Positions 8,595 to 17,688 of a stretch of DNA of 64,000 bases are shown here, one piece after another. A program made the position numbers and the translations under genes. The DNA comes from DASRFR01 sp035651455. GTDB taxonomy: Bacteria; Acidobacteriota; Terriglobia; Terriglobales; Acidobacteriaceae. Location of the stretch: assembly GCA_035651455.1 (NCBI GenBank), contig DASRFR010000022.1, positions 496,001-560,000 of the forward strand, in the 5' to 3' direction. The notes under the pieces were generated by a model, which saw only the letters and a list, made by a program, of their open reading frames with translations, was not told the DNA's origin and made no database searches. The stretch's first letter is position 1. Each line of letters starts with the position of its first letter.

Positions 8595-9776
8595 TCACTT
8601 GATCAGGATTCCGCTGGCAGCATCTTTCCATGAGGTCCACGGCCGGTGCAGAACTGGCCCGTTATCGCTACCATCGCTTTTTGACTTGCCGTCCTTGCCC
8701 GGGATCGAAGCACCCGAAAGATGTCGCCGCAGAACCGGCTTTCCGTCAACCGACGTCCCACGGTCGTCAGAAAGATGGTTGATCCTGCTCTTCGCATCTT
8801 CGAAGTCATTGGAGTCCACGATGTATTCTTTCTTCGCCGGAAGCAGGGCCGTAATGGCCTCCTGTGCGTGCTTGATCCGATCCGAGGTCATCGGGTACGG
8901 AGAAAAGGCCCGCATAAAGGGAGACGTGTACGCCTTGCGGAATAGCTTCGGCATTTGCTGTTCCCGCACCTGCAACTTTTCCATGTAGTCCACGAACGCT
9001 TCAGGATCGTAGCCAGCGTCGTATTCGTATTCCAGCCCCAACAGGTCCGCTTCGGTCTCCGCGTCACGGCTCATCTTTTTGAATTCAAGCGGCACCCCCA
9101 GTCCCGCCAGTTCGCCTACCGCGAAGCCTGCCGGGCCCCCGACGTATGCCAGCATCGTGAGACCTTTCCACACGTTCATGCGCGTTCGTTGCCTGGTCGC
9201 GTGCCGCGCTGCAACATGCGCGATCTCATGTGCCATCAGGCTGGCCAGTTCCGCTTCGCTGTCCACCGCCTGGATTAATCCGCTGTCCAGGTAAAGGAAG
9301 CCGCCGGGCAATGAGAAAATGTTCAGGTCGCGCGAATCGATGATGCGAATGGTAAAAGGAACCTGCGCGTCCGAGTGGCGCACCAGCCGCTGGCCCAATT
9401 GCGTGACGTAATCGATCACCGCGCGATCATGAATGAAATGGGTTCTTTGTTCTATCCGGTCCGCAATTTTCTGACCTAACGCCCGTTCCGCTTCGAGGGA
9501 ATAGAAGTTCAGGCCCTTCCCGATATCACGTTGGCCTATCCGGCTGACCTCATATTTCTCTGCAAACTTCTTCGATTGTTTATCGATGTGAGCGGCGCTT
9601 GGCGAAGCATCAACGGCGGTCTCCGGCGCAGGTTCGGCTGCTTCTTCATTCTCAGCGCGCACGCGCGGAGGCGAACACAGGACGGCCGTAGTGATAAGCA
9701 TGACGCCAAGCACCTGCACACATGGCCGGAGAGAAAGCTTATTGAATCTTGAAGAGCGGAGATGCAGCACTGCCAT
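8595..9776 (-). CDS. M48-family periplasmic zinc metalloprotease (BepA/YfgC-like)
   Basis: With the start at 9776 the protein has 393 residues: a signal peptide with a basic N-region and hydrophobic core, then an M48 catalytic domain. HEIAH (about 183-187) holds the two zinc His and catalytic Glu; the third ligand is in ETEADLLG. The pattern NIFSLPGGFLYLDSGLI is typical of M48 proteases such as BepA and LoiP, which degrade or help assemble outer membrane proteins. No TPR domain follows, only a Ser/Gly/Lys-rich tail. The frame runs back to 9911 but only through a TTG, while ATG 9776 gives a clean signal peptide. Its ribosome binding site is weak. Confidence 0.85.
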   Translation of the reverse strand: MAVLHLRSSRFNKLSLRPCVQVLGVMLITTAVLCSPPRVRAENEEAAEPAPETAVDASPSAAHIDKQSKKFAEKYEVSRIGQRDIGKGLNFYSLEAERALGQKIADRIEQRTHFIHDRAVIDYVTQLGQRLVRHSDAQVPFTIRIIDSRDLNIFSLPGGFLYLDSGLIQAVDSEAELASLMAHEIAHVAARHATRQRTRMNVWKGLTMLAYVGGPAGFAVGELAGLGVPLEFKKMSRDAETEADLLGLEYEYDAGYDPEAFVDYMEKLQVREQQMPKLFRKAYTSPFMRAFSPYPMTSDRIKHAQEAITALLPAKKEYIVDSNDFEDAKSRINHLSDDRGTSVDGKPVLRRHLSGASIPGKDGKSKSDGSDNGPVLHRPWTSWKDAASGILIK

Positions 9777-10043
9777 GAAACACCAACCCAGAAGCCGAAT
9801 TTGGCTTGCAGCGGAGACTGGAAGGAAAAACGGACGGAGTATAACACCGTTTCCTTGTAGCAAACGCAGAAAGACAATCTCGCTAATGTGAACACCCGAG
9901 GAAGCAGGCAAGGACAGGACGGCGGATGGTTTTCGAACTCCACAAGATTACTTCGCCTGCTGCGACGCGCTTCTGGAGATCACAGATTTTCGGTTCCACG
10001 CAGACTATTCCGATAAAATCGACTTTCGCCTTAACTCTTACCT

Positions 10044-11999
10044 ATGGGCCGAATCCACGTTCTTTCCGAGCAGGTCGCCAACAAAATCGCCGCCGGCGAA
10101 GTGGTGGAGCGTCCGGCTTCGGTCGTGAAGGAACTCCTGGAAAACGCCCTGGACGCCGGTTCCACGCGAATCAAGGTGCAGGTCGAGGCCGGGGGAAAAA
10201 AGCTGATCCAGATCACCGATGACGGTTGCGGCATGGTTCGTGACGACGCCCTGTTGGCCTTCGAGCGGCATGCAACGTCAAAGCTAAGGAATGCTGAAGA
10301 CCTTCTGTCCGTCGCCACCCTGGGATTCCGAGGCGAAGCGCTGCCATCCATCGCCTCGGTTTCTCGACTGCATCTGGAGACGCGTGCCGCCGAGGAATCC
10401 TCGGGAACAGTGATTGAAATCAACGGCGGCAAAATTTTCAAGGTGGAAGAAGCCGGCCTTCCGCAGGGAACTTCGGTCACCGTGCGGGATCTGTTTTTCA
10501 ATACTCCCGCACGAAAAAAATTCCTTAAGTCCGAATCCACCGAGCTTTCGCATGTCGCGTCCCTGGTTACCCATTACGCGCTGGCGCATCCCGACAAGCA
10601 CTTCCAATTGCACTCCGCGACTAATGCCATTTTGGTGGCGCATCCTGTGCCCAGCTATAGTGAACGGGTCTACCAGGTTTTCGGCAAGGAAACGCTCGAC
10701 CAGTTGATTCCGCTCGCAGCGGTGCAGCCTCTGGAAAGAATCGGACTGCCCCAACCTCCTTCCTGGCGTCGACAAGACACAAATGAGAGGCCGTCGTCGC
10801 CGGGAGAACTTCGGCTTCACGGTTTTATTTCCAAACCCGAGATCCAGAAGCTCAACCGCAGCTCCATCTATGTCTTCGTGAACGGCCGCCTTACTCGCGA
10901 CCGCCTCGTGCAACATGCTTTCACTGAGGCTTATCGCAACATCATTCCTCCGAGGGTCTATCCCGTGGTGCTGCTCTTCCTCGAGCTTCCCAGCGAAGAA
11001 GTCGACGTCAACGTTCATCCTTCCAAGACCGAAGTACGCTTTCGCCAGCAGACGGTGGTCCATGACTTTGTGCGCGACTCCGTTCGTGCGGCGCTGATGA
11101 AAGCTCGGCCAGTTCCGCAATTCACAACGGAGATCCATGCTCGCCCTACCGCGAGCCCCTCGTTGACGCCCGGCGCACGTCCGGCTGCGATCCATGCTTC
11201 CGGTGCTTGGCGCGCTTTGTACGAACCTCCGGCGATCGGCGGATTTTCTTTGCAGGCGCCGGTGCCGCCCCCCATGACTGGGAGATTGCAGTTTCAGGGG
11301 GGAATCGAAGTAAGCGCCAATGCCGCAGTGGGCCTGGCACGCGCAGCTGTAGTTGCCGACCACGGCTGCGCCCCCGAGATTCCCGATGAGCCCGCGCCCT
11401 CGGGCGAACTCTCATTTTCGCTCGCTTCCCTCAAGCCTCTGGGACAGATCCGCGACTCATTCATCCTGGCGGTGAACCCGGAAGGCCTGTGGATTATTGA
11501 TCAACATGTCGCACACGAGCGCGTCCTCTTCGAACGAGTTCAGAAGCAACGTGCCGCGCGTGGCGTTGAGAGCCAGCGTTTGTTAATGCCCATCATCCTG
11601 GAACTTACTCCGGCACAGAAATCGGTGTTCGCCGAAATCTCCGACGAGCTAACCCGCAACGGCTTCGAGGCCGAGCCTTTCGGGTCCCGCTCCGTCGCCA
11701 TTAAGGTGGCGCCCGCCGGAGTTGAGGCCGCCAGCCTAGAGAAGATGCTGCACGAATTGCTGGATCAGTTGCTACGCGAGGAGCAGAAGCTCAACATGGA
11801 AGCGGTGAGCAACCGGATTGCGGCATCGATTGCATGTCATGCCGCCATTAAGGTCAACATGCCTCTCGAACCCAAAAAAATGGAGTGGCTGCTCACTGAA
11901 CTTGCCAAGACCGACTGCCCCATGTCTTGTCCCCACGGCAGACCCGTCGTACTGCGCTATTCCATGAAAGATATCCAGCGCGCGTTTAAACGAATCTAG
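10044..11999 (+). CDS. mutL: DNA mismatch repair protein MutL with endonuclease motif
   Basis: A GHKL ATPase of 651 residues that couples MutS recognition to strand incision. The N-terminal ATPase signatures are intact: KIAAGEVVERPASVV, ELLENALDAG, DDGCGM and TLGFRGEAL. The C-terminal dimerisation domain carries the nuclease motif as DQHVAHERVLFE (from residue 486; usual form DQHA(X)2E(X)4E), plus ACHAAIK (597) and CPHGRP (629). This should therefore be the nicking type found in bacteria without MutH. A Pro/Ala-rich linker joins the halves (about 360-440). The AlkZ-like gene follows after 37 bases. Confidence 0.96.
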   Translation: MGRIHVLSEQVANKIAAGEVVERPASVVKELLENALDAGSTRIKVQVEAGGKKLIQITDDGCGMVRDDALLAFERHATSKLRNAEDLLSVATLGFRGEALPSIASVSRLHLETRAAEESSGTVIEINGGKIFKVEEAGLPQGTSVTVRDLFFNTPARKKFLKSESTELSHVASLVTHYALAHPDKHFQLHSATNAILVAHPVPSYSERVYQVFGKETLDQLIPLAAVQPLERIGLPQPPSWRRQDTNERPSSPGELRLHGFISKPEIQKLNRSSIYVFVNGRLTRDRLVQHAFTEAYRNIIPPRVYPVVLLFLELPSEEVDVNVHPSKTEVRFRQQTVVHDFVRDSVRAALMKARPVPQFTTEIHARPTASPSLTPGARPAAIHASGAWRALYEPPAIGGFSLQAPVPPPMTGRLQFQGGIEVSANAAVGLARAAVVADHGCAPEIPDEPAPSGELSFSLASLKPLGQIRDSFILAVNPEGLWIIDQHVAHERVLFERVQKQRAARGVESQRLLMPIILELTPAQKSVFAEISDELTRNGFEAEPFGSRSVAIKVAPAGVEAASLEKMLHELLDQLLREEQKLNMEAVSNRIAASIACHAAIKVNMPLEPKKMEWLLTELAKTDCPMSCPHGRPVVLRYSMKDIQRAFKRI

Positions 12000-12036
12000 G
12001 GACAGCCGGACTCCTGCCCTGTGCTTTAATGCTTAT

Positions 12037-12975
12037 ATGACGGATCAGGAACTCGAACAGCTGCGGCGCGAGCGCTGGCACTTGGACGGCAAACCGGTGC
12101 GCACTCTGGACGAGGCCCGCTCATTCGTCGAAGAGGTCGGGTTCTGCCTGATGTATCCGGTGAAGCCCCCGGTTCTGGTGCCGACGTTCGTCGGGGCATG
12201 GACAGGCAGTGATGATCGCCTGCCTACGTGGCAACACGCTTTCGCCGATCCTCGGGCTAAAGCAGCCAGCGAGCTCATGGTTCGCCTCCTGCGTGAGCGC
12301 GACGCTTATGAAGCGAATGTGCTCGACGAGAACAACAATTTTTTGGTCGCCGCTTCGGTGTTTCCTTATTTCTATGCCCTGGTCGGCGAGCGGAATCCCA
12401 AGCAGCCGCCCAAACCAGGTTCCCGCTCCGGGTATTCGCAGTTGGCGTGTGACGCGTTTGCTATCATCCAACGCTCCGGTCCTTTGTCGAAGCAGAAGCT
12501 GCGGCATACGCTGGGTGGCGAAATTTCGACCGTGGCGCTCGATCGCGCTCTGAACGACCTGTGGTCCAGGCTGCGCATCACTCGCGTCGACTACAGCGCG
12601 ACCGAAGGGGCTTCCTGGGACGTCCTTTACCGCTGGTCCCCCGATGTCGTGCGTGAAGCTATTAACCTTTCAGTTCCGGAAGCGCTCACTGCGCTCATTT
12701 CGAAATACCTTGATTCCGTTGTCGCCGGGGAACCTGGCGAGGTTGAAAACTTCTTTGGCAATCTTATATCGCGCTCCAAGATTCGAGATGCGATCAAAGC
12801 TCTGCTGTCGGCCCGGGAACTCAGCTTCGCCCGCATCGGCCACCGCACGCTGCTTGAAATCACTCAGGAGAAGCCCGCATTTTCTCCCAACGCTTCCACG
12901 ATCAACCGTCCAGTTCCCGAAGCGCGACCGCGCCGTCGTCCCAGCCGATGGGCTGAACGGACAAGCCGCCGCTAG
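12037..12975 (+). CDS. Winged-helix protein, possibly AlkZ/YcaQ-related
   Basis: A 312-residue protein without signal peptide. The N-terminal part has DEARSFVEEVGFCLMYPV; the middle has a helical winged-helix-like region (PLSKQKLRHTLGG, ALDRALNDLWSRLRITRVD). The tail is Arg/Pro-rich and basic. This resembles the HTH_42 (AlkZ/YcaQ) superfamily of DNA glycosylases that unhook interstrand crosslinks, though the catalytic QxQ/QxD motif of AlkZ is not obvious to me. It lies 37 bases after mutL on the same strand, which fits a DNA repair role. Family assignment tentative; a real gene on codon use and context. Confidence 0.55.
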   Translation: MTDQELEQLRRERWHLDGKPVRTLDEARSFVEEVGFCLMYPVKPPVLVPTFVGAWTGSDDRLPTWQHAFADPRAKAASELMVRLLRERDAYEANVLDENNNFLVAASVFPYFYALVGERNPKQPPKPGSRSGYSQLACDAFAIIQRSGPLSKQKLRHTLGGEISTVALDRALNDLWSRLRITRVDYSATEGASWDVLYRWSPDVVREAINLSVPEALTALISKYLDSVVAGEPGEVENFFGNLISRSKIRDAIKALLSARELSFARIGHRTLLEITQEKPAFSPNASTINRPVPEARPRRRPSRWAERTSRR

Positions 12976-13102
12976 TGTGCAGCGAGTCATGTGGCGGGAA
13001 ATCGCGCCGCATGTCATACCTGCGTCATCCTGTCTCAGGGTCACACCCGAACGCATTCCCGCATCACTCAATCACTCGCCATGTACAATCATTAGCTTCT
13101 AA

Positions 13103-13795
13103 ATGAACGAAACATCCTCCCGGAAGCTCATCATTGCCATAGACGGCCCTGCCGGGGCAGGCAAGAGCACAATCGCCTCCCGCCTGGCCCGCAAACTTGG
13201 CTACGTGAATCTCGAGAGCGGTGCCATGTACCGGGCACTCGCTCTAAAGGCCATTGAATGGGACATCTCCTTCGACGACGAAGCCGCGCTTTTAAAGCTG
13301 GCCCATAATTCGCGTATTCAATTAGAGCCTAGCTTGGGTGGGAACCGCGTCCTTTTGGACCGCAAAGACATCTCTTCACGCATCCGCGAACGTGATGTCA
13401 GTGAAGCAGCCTCGCGCGTGTCCATCCATCCCCGGGTGCGCGAGTGGATGGTCGCCCGCCAGCGCGAGATGGGCATCGGGGGTGGCGTGGTGATGGAAGG
13501 GCGGGACATTGCCACTAAGGTCTTCCCGGATGCCGATCTGAAGATTTTTCTCGATGCTGATCCCGTCGTGCGCGAGCAGCGCCGCATCGATCAACAAAAA
13601 ATCAAAGGGCCGTCGGCCCAAGAGATGGCGGCCGATCTACGCGAACGCGACCGTCGCGACCGCACCCGCGCCAACTCACCGCTCGTCCCGGCGCCCGACG
13701 CAGCGATACTCGATTCCACCAAAATGTCCGAAGAAGATGTCTTGAGCCGAATCGAAGAGTTGGTGAAACAGAAGCTCGCTACGCGCTCGCAATAG
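13103..13795 (+). CDS. cmk: Cytidylate kinase
   Basis: Phosphorylates CMP and dCMP using ATP. The 230 residues hold the P-loop GPAGAGKST (15-23), the substrate signatures LESGAMYRALA and VVMEGRDIATKVFPDADLK, and the LID-region Arg cluster RERDRRDRTRANSPL. Length is normal. No Shine-Dalgarno precedes the ATG; a TACAAT box at 13084-13089 lies only 14 bases upstream, so the mRNA leader may be very short. In many bacteria cmk lies near rpsA or mutL-type genes. Convergent with the DUF4097 gene, 15 bases apart. Confidence 0.95.
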   Translation: MNETSSRKLIIAIDGPAGAGKSTIASRLARKLGYVNLESGAMYRALALKAIEWDISFDDEAALLKLAHNSRIQLEPSLGGNRVLLDRKDISSRIRERDVSEAASRVSIHPRVREWMVARQREMGIGGGVVMEGRDIATKVFPDADLKIFLDADPVVREQRRIDQQKIKGPSAQEMAADLRERDRRDRTRANSPLVPAPDAAILDSTKMSEEDVLSRIEELVKQKLATRSQ

Positions 13796-13810
13796 CGGTT
13801 GAACTCATGC

Positions 13811-15271
13811 TTAATTCTCGGTGGGTTGCACCGGCTTTGCTTTGATGTGTGGCGCCTTTGGACCACTGGGAGCGCTCGGCGCTTCGGGCGCCTCGGCTAC
13901 CGACGATCCTTTCCGCAACTCCACGCTGCCGTGTTCATTCGTGATCAGCACCTTGGGCCCGCCGTTCCCCACCGTTCCCGTTGCTGTTGTCCAGTCGTGC
14001 TTGGTATCGATGTTGATCTCATCGAATTCTGACTGGATTTCCCCATCCCGGGCGCGTGCATCAACTTGAAACCCAGCCTTCACCGGCACGGTCACCTGCA
14101 CGTCTCCCTTCCGATTCTCTATCTGAACATTCCCCAGCGAGGCCATTTGCAGTTCAACGGATCCGTTTTCGTCGGTGACTCGGACCTCGCCGCTTACATC
14201 TTCCAGCCGGATGTCTTTCGAACGGGTTGTTACGCGCACTGGGCCGGCGACTCGGCTAGCGCGGAGATCCCCGGAATCCAGGTCGAGATCGCCATCCAGC
14301 TTCGTAAATTCCATGTCCGTCCTCGATGACTTGAAGGTCACCGCCTTGCCGATTCTCGAGAGCTTGACGCTCTCCATGAACTCGCCACTCAGGTGTGCCG
14401 CGCCCTTGATGTCGTTGAGCGCGACTTCGTTGGCGCGCCCGTCAATCGATACGTCCCCAGCAATGTTGTCGGCGTGTAAAGAGCTGTGATCCAGTTGCAG
14501 GGATGCATCGCCATTCACATCGGAAAGAGCGATGTCGCCATGCTGGTTCGAGATATTCAGATTGCCGTCCCTCCCGGTAACGTTCACATCGCCACGGCGC
14601 GACGAGATTGAAAGTGCGGCTTTCCGCGGAATGGACACGTCGAGGTCTACGGCAACAGAATGATCTCCCGCCGCACCTGTGTTGGCATTCAGAGTGACGA
14701 CGTTGCCGCTGACCGTGATCTGCGGCTTGGTGGATTCGTTGTATTTGTTCGCGGTCTCCTGGTTCTCAGCGCCGATTTTCTTGCGCACACTCACATTAAT
14801 CTTCGCGTCATTCGAAACGGTAACGTTTACCCCGCCGTGATCGTCAACCACCTTAAGGCTCGCCCCGGGGGGAAAATCCTGAGCCAGTGTGTCCGTATAG
14901 TCGTAGGTATTGCCGAACCAATTGAAATCGCTGTCGTCAATGTCGACCTGGTCCCGCAGCGCCCCCCAATTCACGTGGCTGGCCTGTGTAGCTGACAACC
15001 CCATGACGATCAGGATGACGAGCAGCAATATGCCGCCGGCTCCAATTCCCGCGGGACGCGTCCCTTCCCGCTGTGCTCGCTGATATTCCAGCAGCTTGAT
15101 AATCCCCCAGACGATCAGCAGCACCGGCCAGAAGCGTGCGAAGAGATAGCCGAGGTGTTGCCAGCGCAGCACGCCCATGGTGCCGAGGAGGAAAACCACT
15201 CCCAGGATAATCAGCACAACGGGGCCCGCCAGCGAGCGCCTCGGTCTCGGAGTGAGCGCTGGGCTAGACAT
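13811..15271 (-). CDS. DUF4097 beta-strand-repeat membrane protein, last gene of the sigma-factor operon
   Basis: The 486 residues start with three hydrophobic segments (about 15-35, 42-60, 78-96) resembling a DUF5668/LiaF-type membrane domain. A long beta-rich region follows, with repeats such as GDVNVTGRDGNLNISNQHGD and GSVELQMASLGNVQIENRKG, typical of DUF4097 putative adhesins (beta-solenoid). A Pro/Ala/Lys-rich tail ends the chain. LiaF/DUF4097 domains occur in envelope stress systems of Gram-positives. Its ATG overlaps the upstream stop by 8 bases (ATGTCTAG) and has GAGGTG five bases upstream, so translation is coupled. Likely an effector or sensor of the sigma operon (inference). Confidence 0.78.
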   Translation of the reverse strand: MSSPALTPRPRRSLAGPVVLIILGVVFLLGTMGVLRWQHLGYLFARFWPVLLIVWGIIKLLEYQRAQREGTRPAGIGAGGILLLVILIVMGLSATQASHVNWGALRDQVDIDDSDFNWFGNTYDYTDTLAQDFPPGASLKVVDDHGGVNVTVSNDAKINVSVRKKIGAENQETANKYNESTKPQITVSGNVVTLNANTGAAGDHSVAVDLDVSIPRKAALSISSRRGDVNVTGRDGNLNISNQHGDIALSDVNGDASLQLDHSSLHADNIAGDVSIDGRANEVALNDIKGAAHLSGEFMESVKLSRIGKAVTFKSSRTDMEFTKLDGDLDLDSGDLRASRVAGPVRVTTRSKDIRLEDVSGEVRVTDENGSVELQMASLGNVQIENRKGDVQVTVPVKAGFQVDARARDGEIQSEFDEINIDTKHDWTTATGTVGNGGPKVLITNEHGSVELRKGSSVAEAPEAPSAPSGPKAPHIKAKPVQPTEN

Positions 15272-16277
15272 TTCTCACCTCACCGGATGCAGGCTCGACC
15301 GGAGATTGCGGCGGATTTGCGGGCGGCATGCTTCCTCCCGTAGTTCCGGGAGACGGAGGCACGTAGTCCACGTGGCCAATCGTAGATGCGTTGCTCTGTA
15401 CCAGCTTCACGACGCCAACGACCAACAGAATGATCGGCCAAGTGCGATCCAGGTCCGCAACGCCCACCGCCTGCAATTCGAAAATAATGCCGAAGGTCAA
15501 CAACATCGCGGGTCCCATCAGGTTCCGGGTGCGGCAACGGTCGCAGTCCGGCCGGTAGTCTCCTACCAGGCCCCATCTCCGTAAGAATAGCCAAATACCC
15601 AGGCCGATCAGGATTAGCGGCCAATATCGTTCCAGGCCGAACTCCGCCCAGCCCAATGTGTGCAGCAGGAACAGCGCTCCCAGGGCGATGAGTATGACGG
15701 CCCCGACGGGAACTTTCGACGTGTCGACCCTTTCTCCCCCACCAAAGGCCTGCGCCAGGCCAAACGGATCCGGCGGAGTTTGACCGCGTTGCAGGGCATG
15801 GGCGGAACGAACCGAATCAATAATTTGATAAACGTAAAAGAACGCAATTCCCAGTCCCAGAAGCGTGTGCAAGCCACTGGTATTGACGGCGCTTTCGCCC
15901 CACACCAACAGGGTGAAGATGATCAGGTGCGCCAATCCCTTGGCATATTGCGACGTGTACACGGCCCCCACGCCGAAAGGGAAGAATCCGGCAAGAATCC
16001 CGGCCACCGCTGGATTCGGTCCACTCGCCGAGTATGGAGTCACTGGGGGCGTCGTTGGCCGACCCGTATTTACAGGAGCGAAGCCGGCAGCTGGAGCGCT
16101 CGTTGTCGGTGGAACATACGCTGGCGCTGGAGGTGTGGTCCCTTCCAGCCTTGCCGCAAGGCAATTTTCGCAGTAAATCACTCCCCGCACGTCTCGCGTG
16201 CAATTGGCGCACAGCGGCTTCCCGCATGTGCGGCAAAACGCCACCGCCGACATATCGGTGTGGTTGGCGCAGTTCAT
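15264..16277 (-). CDS. B-box zinc-finger membrane protein with DUF5668-like segments
   Basis: The 337 residues begin with a B-box-like zinc finger (Cys/His at 3, 6, 15, 18, 23, 26, 36, 39), then a Pro/Thr-rich linker. About six hydrophobic segments follow, including LGALFLLHTLGWAEFGLERY and repeated (Y/T)WP(L/I)IL(I/L)(I/V)GxG motifs of DUF5668. Prokaryotic B-box proteins of this type are membrane proteins of unknown role. Start set by AGGAGGT; overlaps the anti-sigma gene by 4 bases (ATGA). Third gene of the operon; probably part of the same envelope-sensing complex (inference). Confidence 0.75.
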   Translation of the reverse strand: MNCANHTDMSAVAFCRTCGKPLCANCTRDVRGVIYCENCLAARLEGTTPPAPAYVPPTTSAPAAGFAPVNTGRPTTPPVTPYSASGPNPAVAGILAGFFPFGVGAVYTSQYAKGLAHLIIFTLLVWGESAVNTSGLHTLLGLGIAFFYVYQIIDSVRSAHALQRGQTPPDPFGLAQAFGGGERVDTSKVPVGAVILIALGALFLLHTLGWAEFGLERYWPLILIGLGIWLFLRRWGLVGDYRPDCDRCRTRNLMGPAMLLTFGIIFELQAVGVADLDRTWPIILLVVGVVKLVQSNASTIGHVDYVPPSPGTTGGSMPPANPPQSPVEPASGEVRNV

Positions 16278-17017
16278 ACGTACCTCCTGTTCGTGGTCAC
16301 CATCACGACACTCGGAGCTTCAGGTGCATACGCTAGCACCGGCTGGTTCTCGTCCCGGCTGTAATTTCTCTCCTGCCTCTGTTCCGGTTGTCCACTTGTG
16401 TTGTTTTTGTGATTGCTGTCTTTCGGCGGCGGCGGCTCTGCTGGAGTCGTCGCCTTCTTCAGTTCGCGCATCCGCGACTCGATTTCATACACGAAGCGGA
16501 TGTTCTCGTAATACTTCACCACCCGACCGGAGGTCAGATAGTACGCCCGCATCACCGCACTCGGCCTCAAATCCACATGCTTCAGGTCACTCGCCTTAAC
16601 TCCGGCGACGCTCATCGCCACCGAGATAGAGAAGAATGCCATGCCGAACGACATCGCAAACCGTGGCTGCCGCACTACCCCGACCACAGGCTCGAACCAT
16701 GAACCAACCACCTCCCGCACGCGCTCCATCCACGAAGGCCCAAGATCCTTCGCCGTTAAGCGTCCTGTCTGTAGCCCGACCGTGTCAGCCAGGATATTGT
16801 TCACCAGGTTGGCTGGCGCTTCCACTTCCTTCAGCGACTTCAACCAATGCTGCCCCGCTTCGGCCTCGGAGAACAACGGACCGCACACCGGGCACACGCG
16901 GGCATGCGCGTGGAAGCTTTCCAGCTTCGCTCGGCTCAGCACCTGATCCAGAGCATCGCTCAACAAAGCTTCAAATTCAGCGCACTGCATACCGTTTTTG
17001 CTCTCGCCTGGCATCAC
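16274..17017 (-). CDS. Zinc-finger anti-sigma factor (zf-HC2), membrane-bound
   Basis: The 247 residues include an N-terminal zf-HC2 domain: C12 followed by HARVCPVC (H-x3-C-x2-C), the zinc-binding signature of ECF anti-sigma factors. A linker and a single membrane helix (about 118-137, FAMSFGMAFFSISVAMSVAG) follow. The outer domain contains a helical region rich in Arg/Glu and a disordered Pro/Gln/Asn tail. It should hold the sigma factor encoded just upstream at the membrane. The gene overlaps the sigma gene by 4 bases and the next gene by 4 bases. Confidence 0.88.
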   Translation of the reverse strand: MMPGESKNGMQCAEFEALLSDALDQVLSRAKLESFHAHARVCPVCGPLFSEAEAGQHWLKSLKEVEAPANLVNNILADTVGLQTGRLTAKDLGPSWMERVREVVGSWFEPVVGVVRQPRFAMSFGMAFFSISVAMSVAGVKASDLKHVDLRPSAVMRAYYLTSGRVVKYYENIRFVYEIESRMRELKKATTPAEPPPPKDSNHKNNTSGQPEQRQERNYSRDENQPVLAYAPEAPSVVMVTTNRRYV

Positions 17018-17613
17018 ATCACCTGCCTATAAGTACGTTGAAGCAGCCTTGCAAGTTCCCCTCGTCCCCGATTGATTCGTGACTTCACCGTCCCTTCTGG
17101 GACCCGCAGTACCATGGCAATTTCCCGGTAGTCCATGTCTTGCAAGTCGCGCAGAATGACAGCTTCCCGCAATTCCGGCGAGAGTTTTTGCAACGCCTGG
17201 TGCACAGTCTCTCCCGCCTCGCGGCTCTGCACCCGCGCGTCCGGCGGTAAATGCTTGTCTTCAATGCGTTCGCTCAGCGGCATCGCATCCTCATGCTCCG
17301 ACGGCGCTGAGTCCAGCGAATCGGTCATGCGCTCTTGCTTCGTTTTCCTGAAATGGTCTACGAGAAGGTTGCGGGTGATCGTAGTCACCCAAGTCATGAA
17401 CGCGCCGCGCTCGACGTCATAGGTGTTCAGAGTCTTATACATCTTGATGAACACCTCCTGCGTCAGATCTTGGGCGTCGTCCGCCCCACCCGCGAAGCGG
17501 TAGCAGATGTTGTAGATCTTGCGGTGGTACCGGTGCACGATCTCCTCCCAAGCCCCCGCGTCGCCAGCTACGCAGCGACGTACAAGCTGATTGACGACTT
17601 GGGCGTCTTCCAA
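17014..17613 (-). CDS. RNA polymerase sigma factor, ECF/sigma-70 family
   Basis: The 199 residues show sigma region 2 (DDAQDLTQEVFIKMYK, then TWVTTITRNLLVDHFRK) and region 4 (LSPELREAVILRDLQ, MDYREIAMVLRVPEGTVKSR), with no regions 1.1 or 3. It redirects RNA polymerase to its own promoters when released by the anti-sigma factor encoded downstream. The linker between the domains (about 95-130) is rich in acidic residues. First gene of a four-gene overlapping operon. Autoregulation is usual in the family; a candidate operator is the palindrome at 17689-17713. Confidence 0.93.
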   Translation of the reverse strand: MEDAQVVNQLVRRCVAGDAGAWEEIVHRYHRKIYNICYRFAGGADDAQDLTQEVFIKMYKTLNTYDVERGAFMTWVTTITRNLLVDHFRKTKQERMTDSLDSAPSEHEDAMPLSERIEDKHLPPDARVQSREAGETVHQALQKLSPELREAVILRDLQDMDYREIAMVLRVPEGTVKSRINRGRGELARLLQRTYRQVM

Positions 17614-17688
17614 CCCGCACTCCCTGGAACTCCTGGTTTTTCAAGCCCGAGGCGTTTTCCGGTAAGCGCACGCACCTGAGCTTAACAT

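Noticed and set aside
10284..11363. Open frame of 359 codons on the minus strand inside mutL
   Set aside because: mutL on the plus strand has all family motifs; the antisense frame is a codon-bias artefact.
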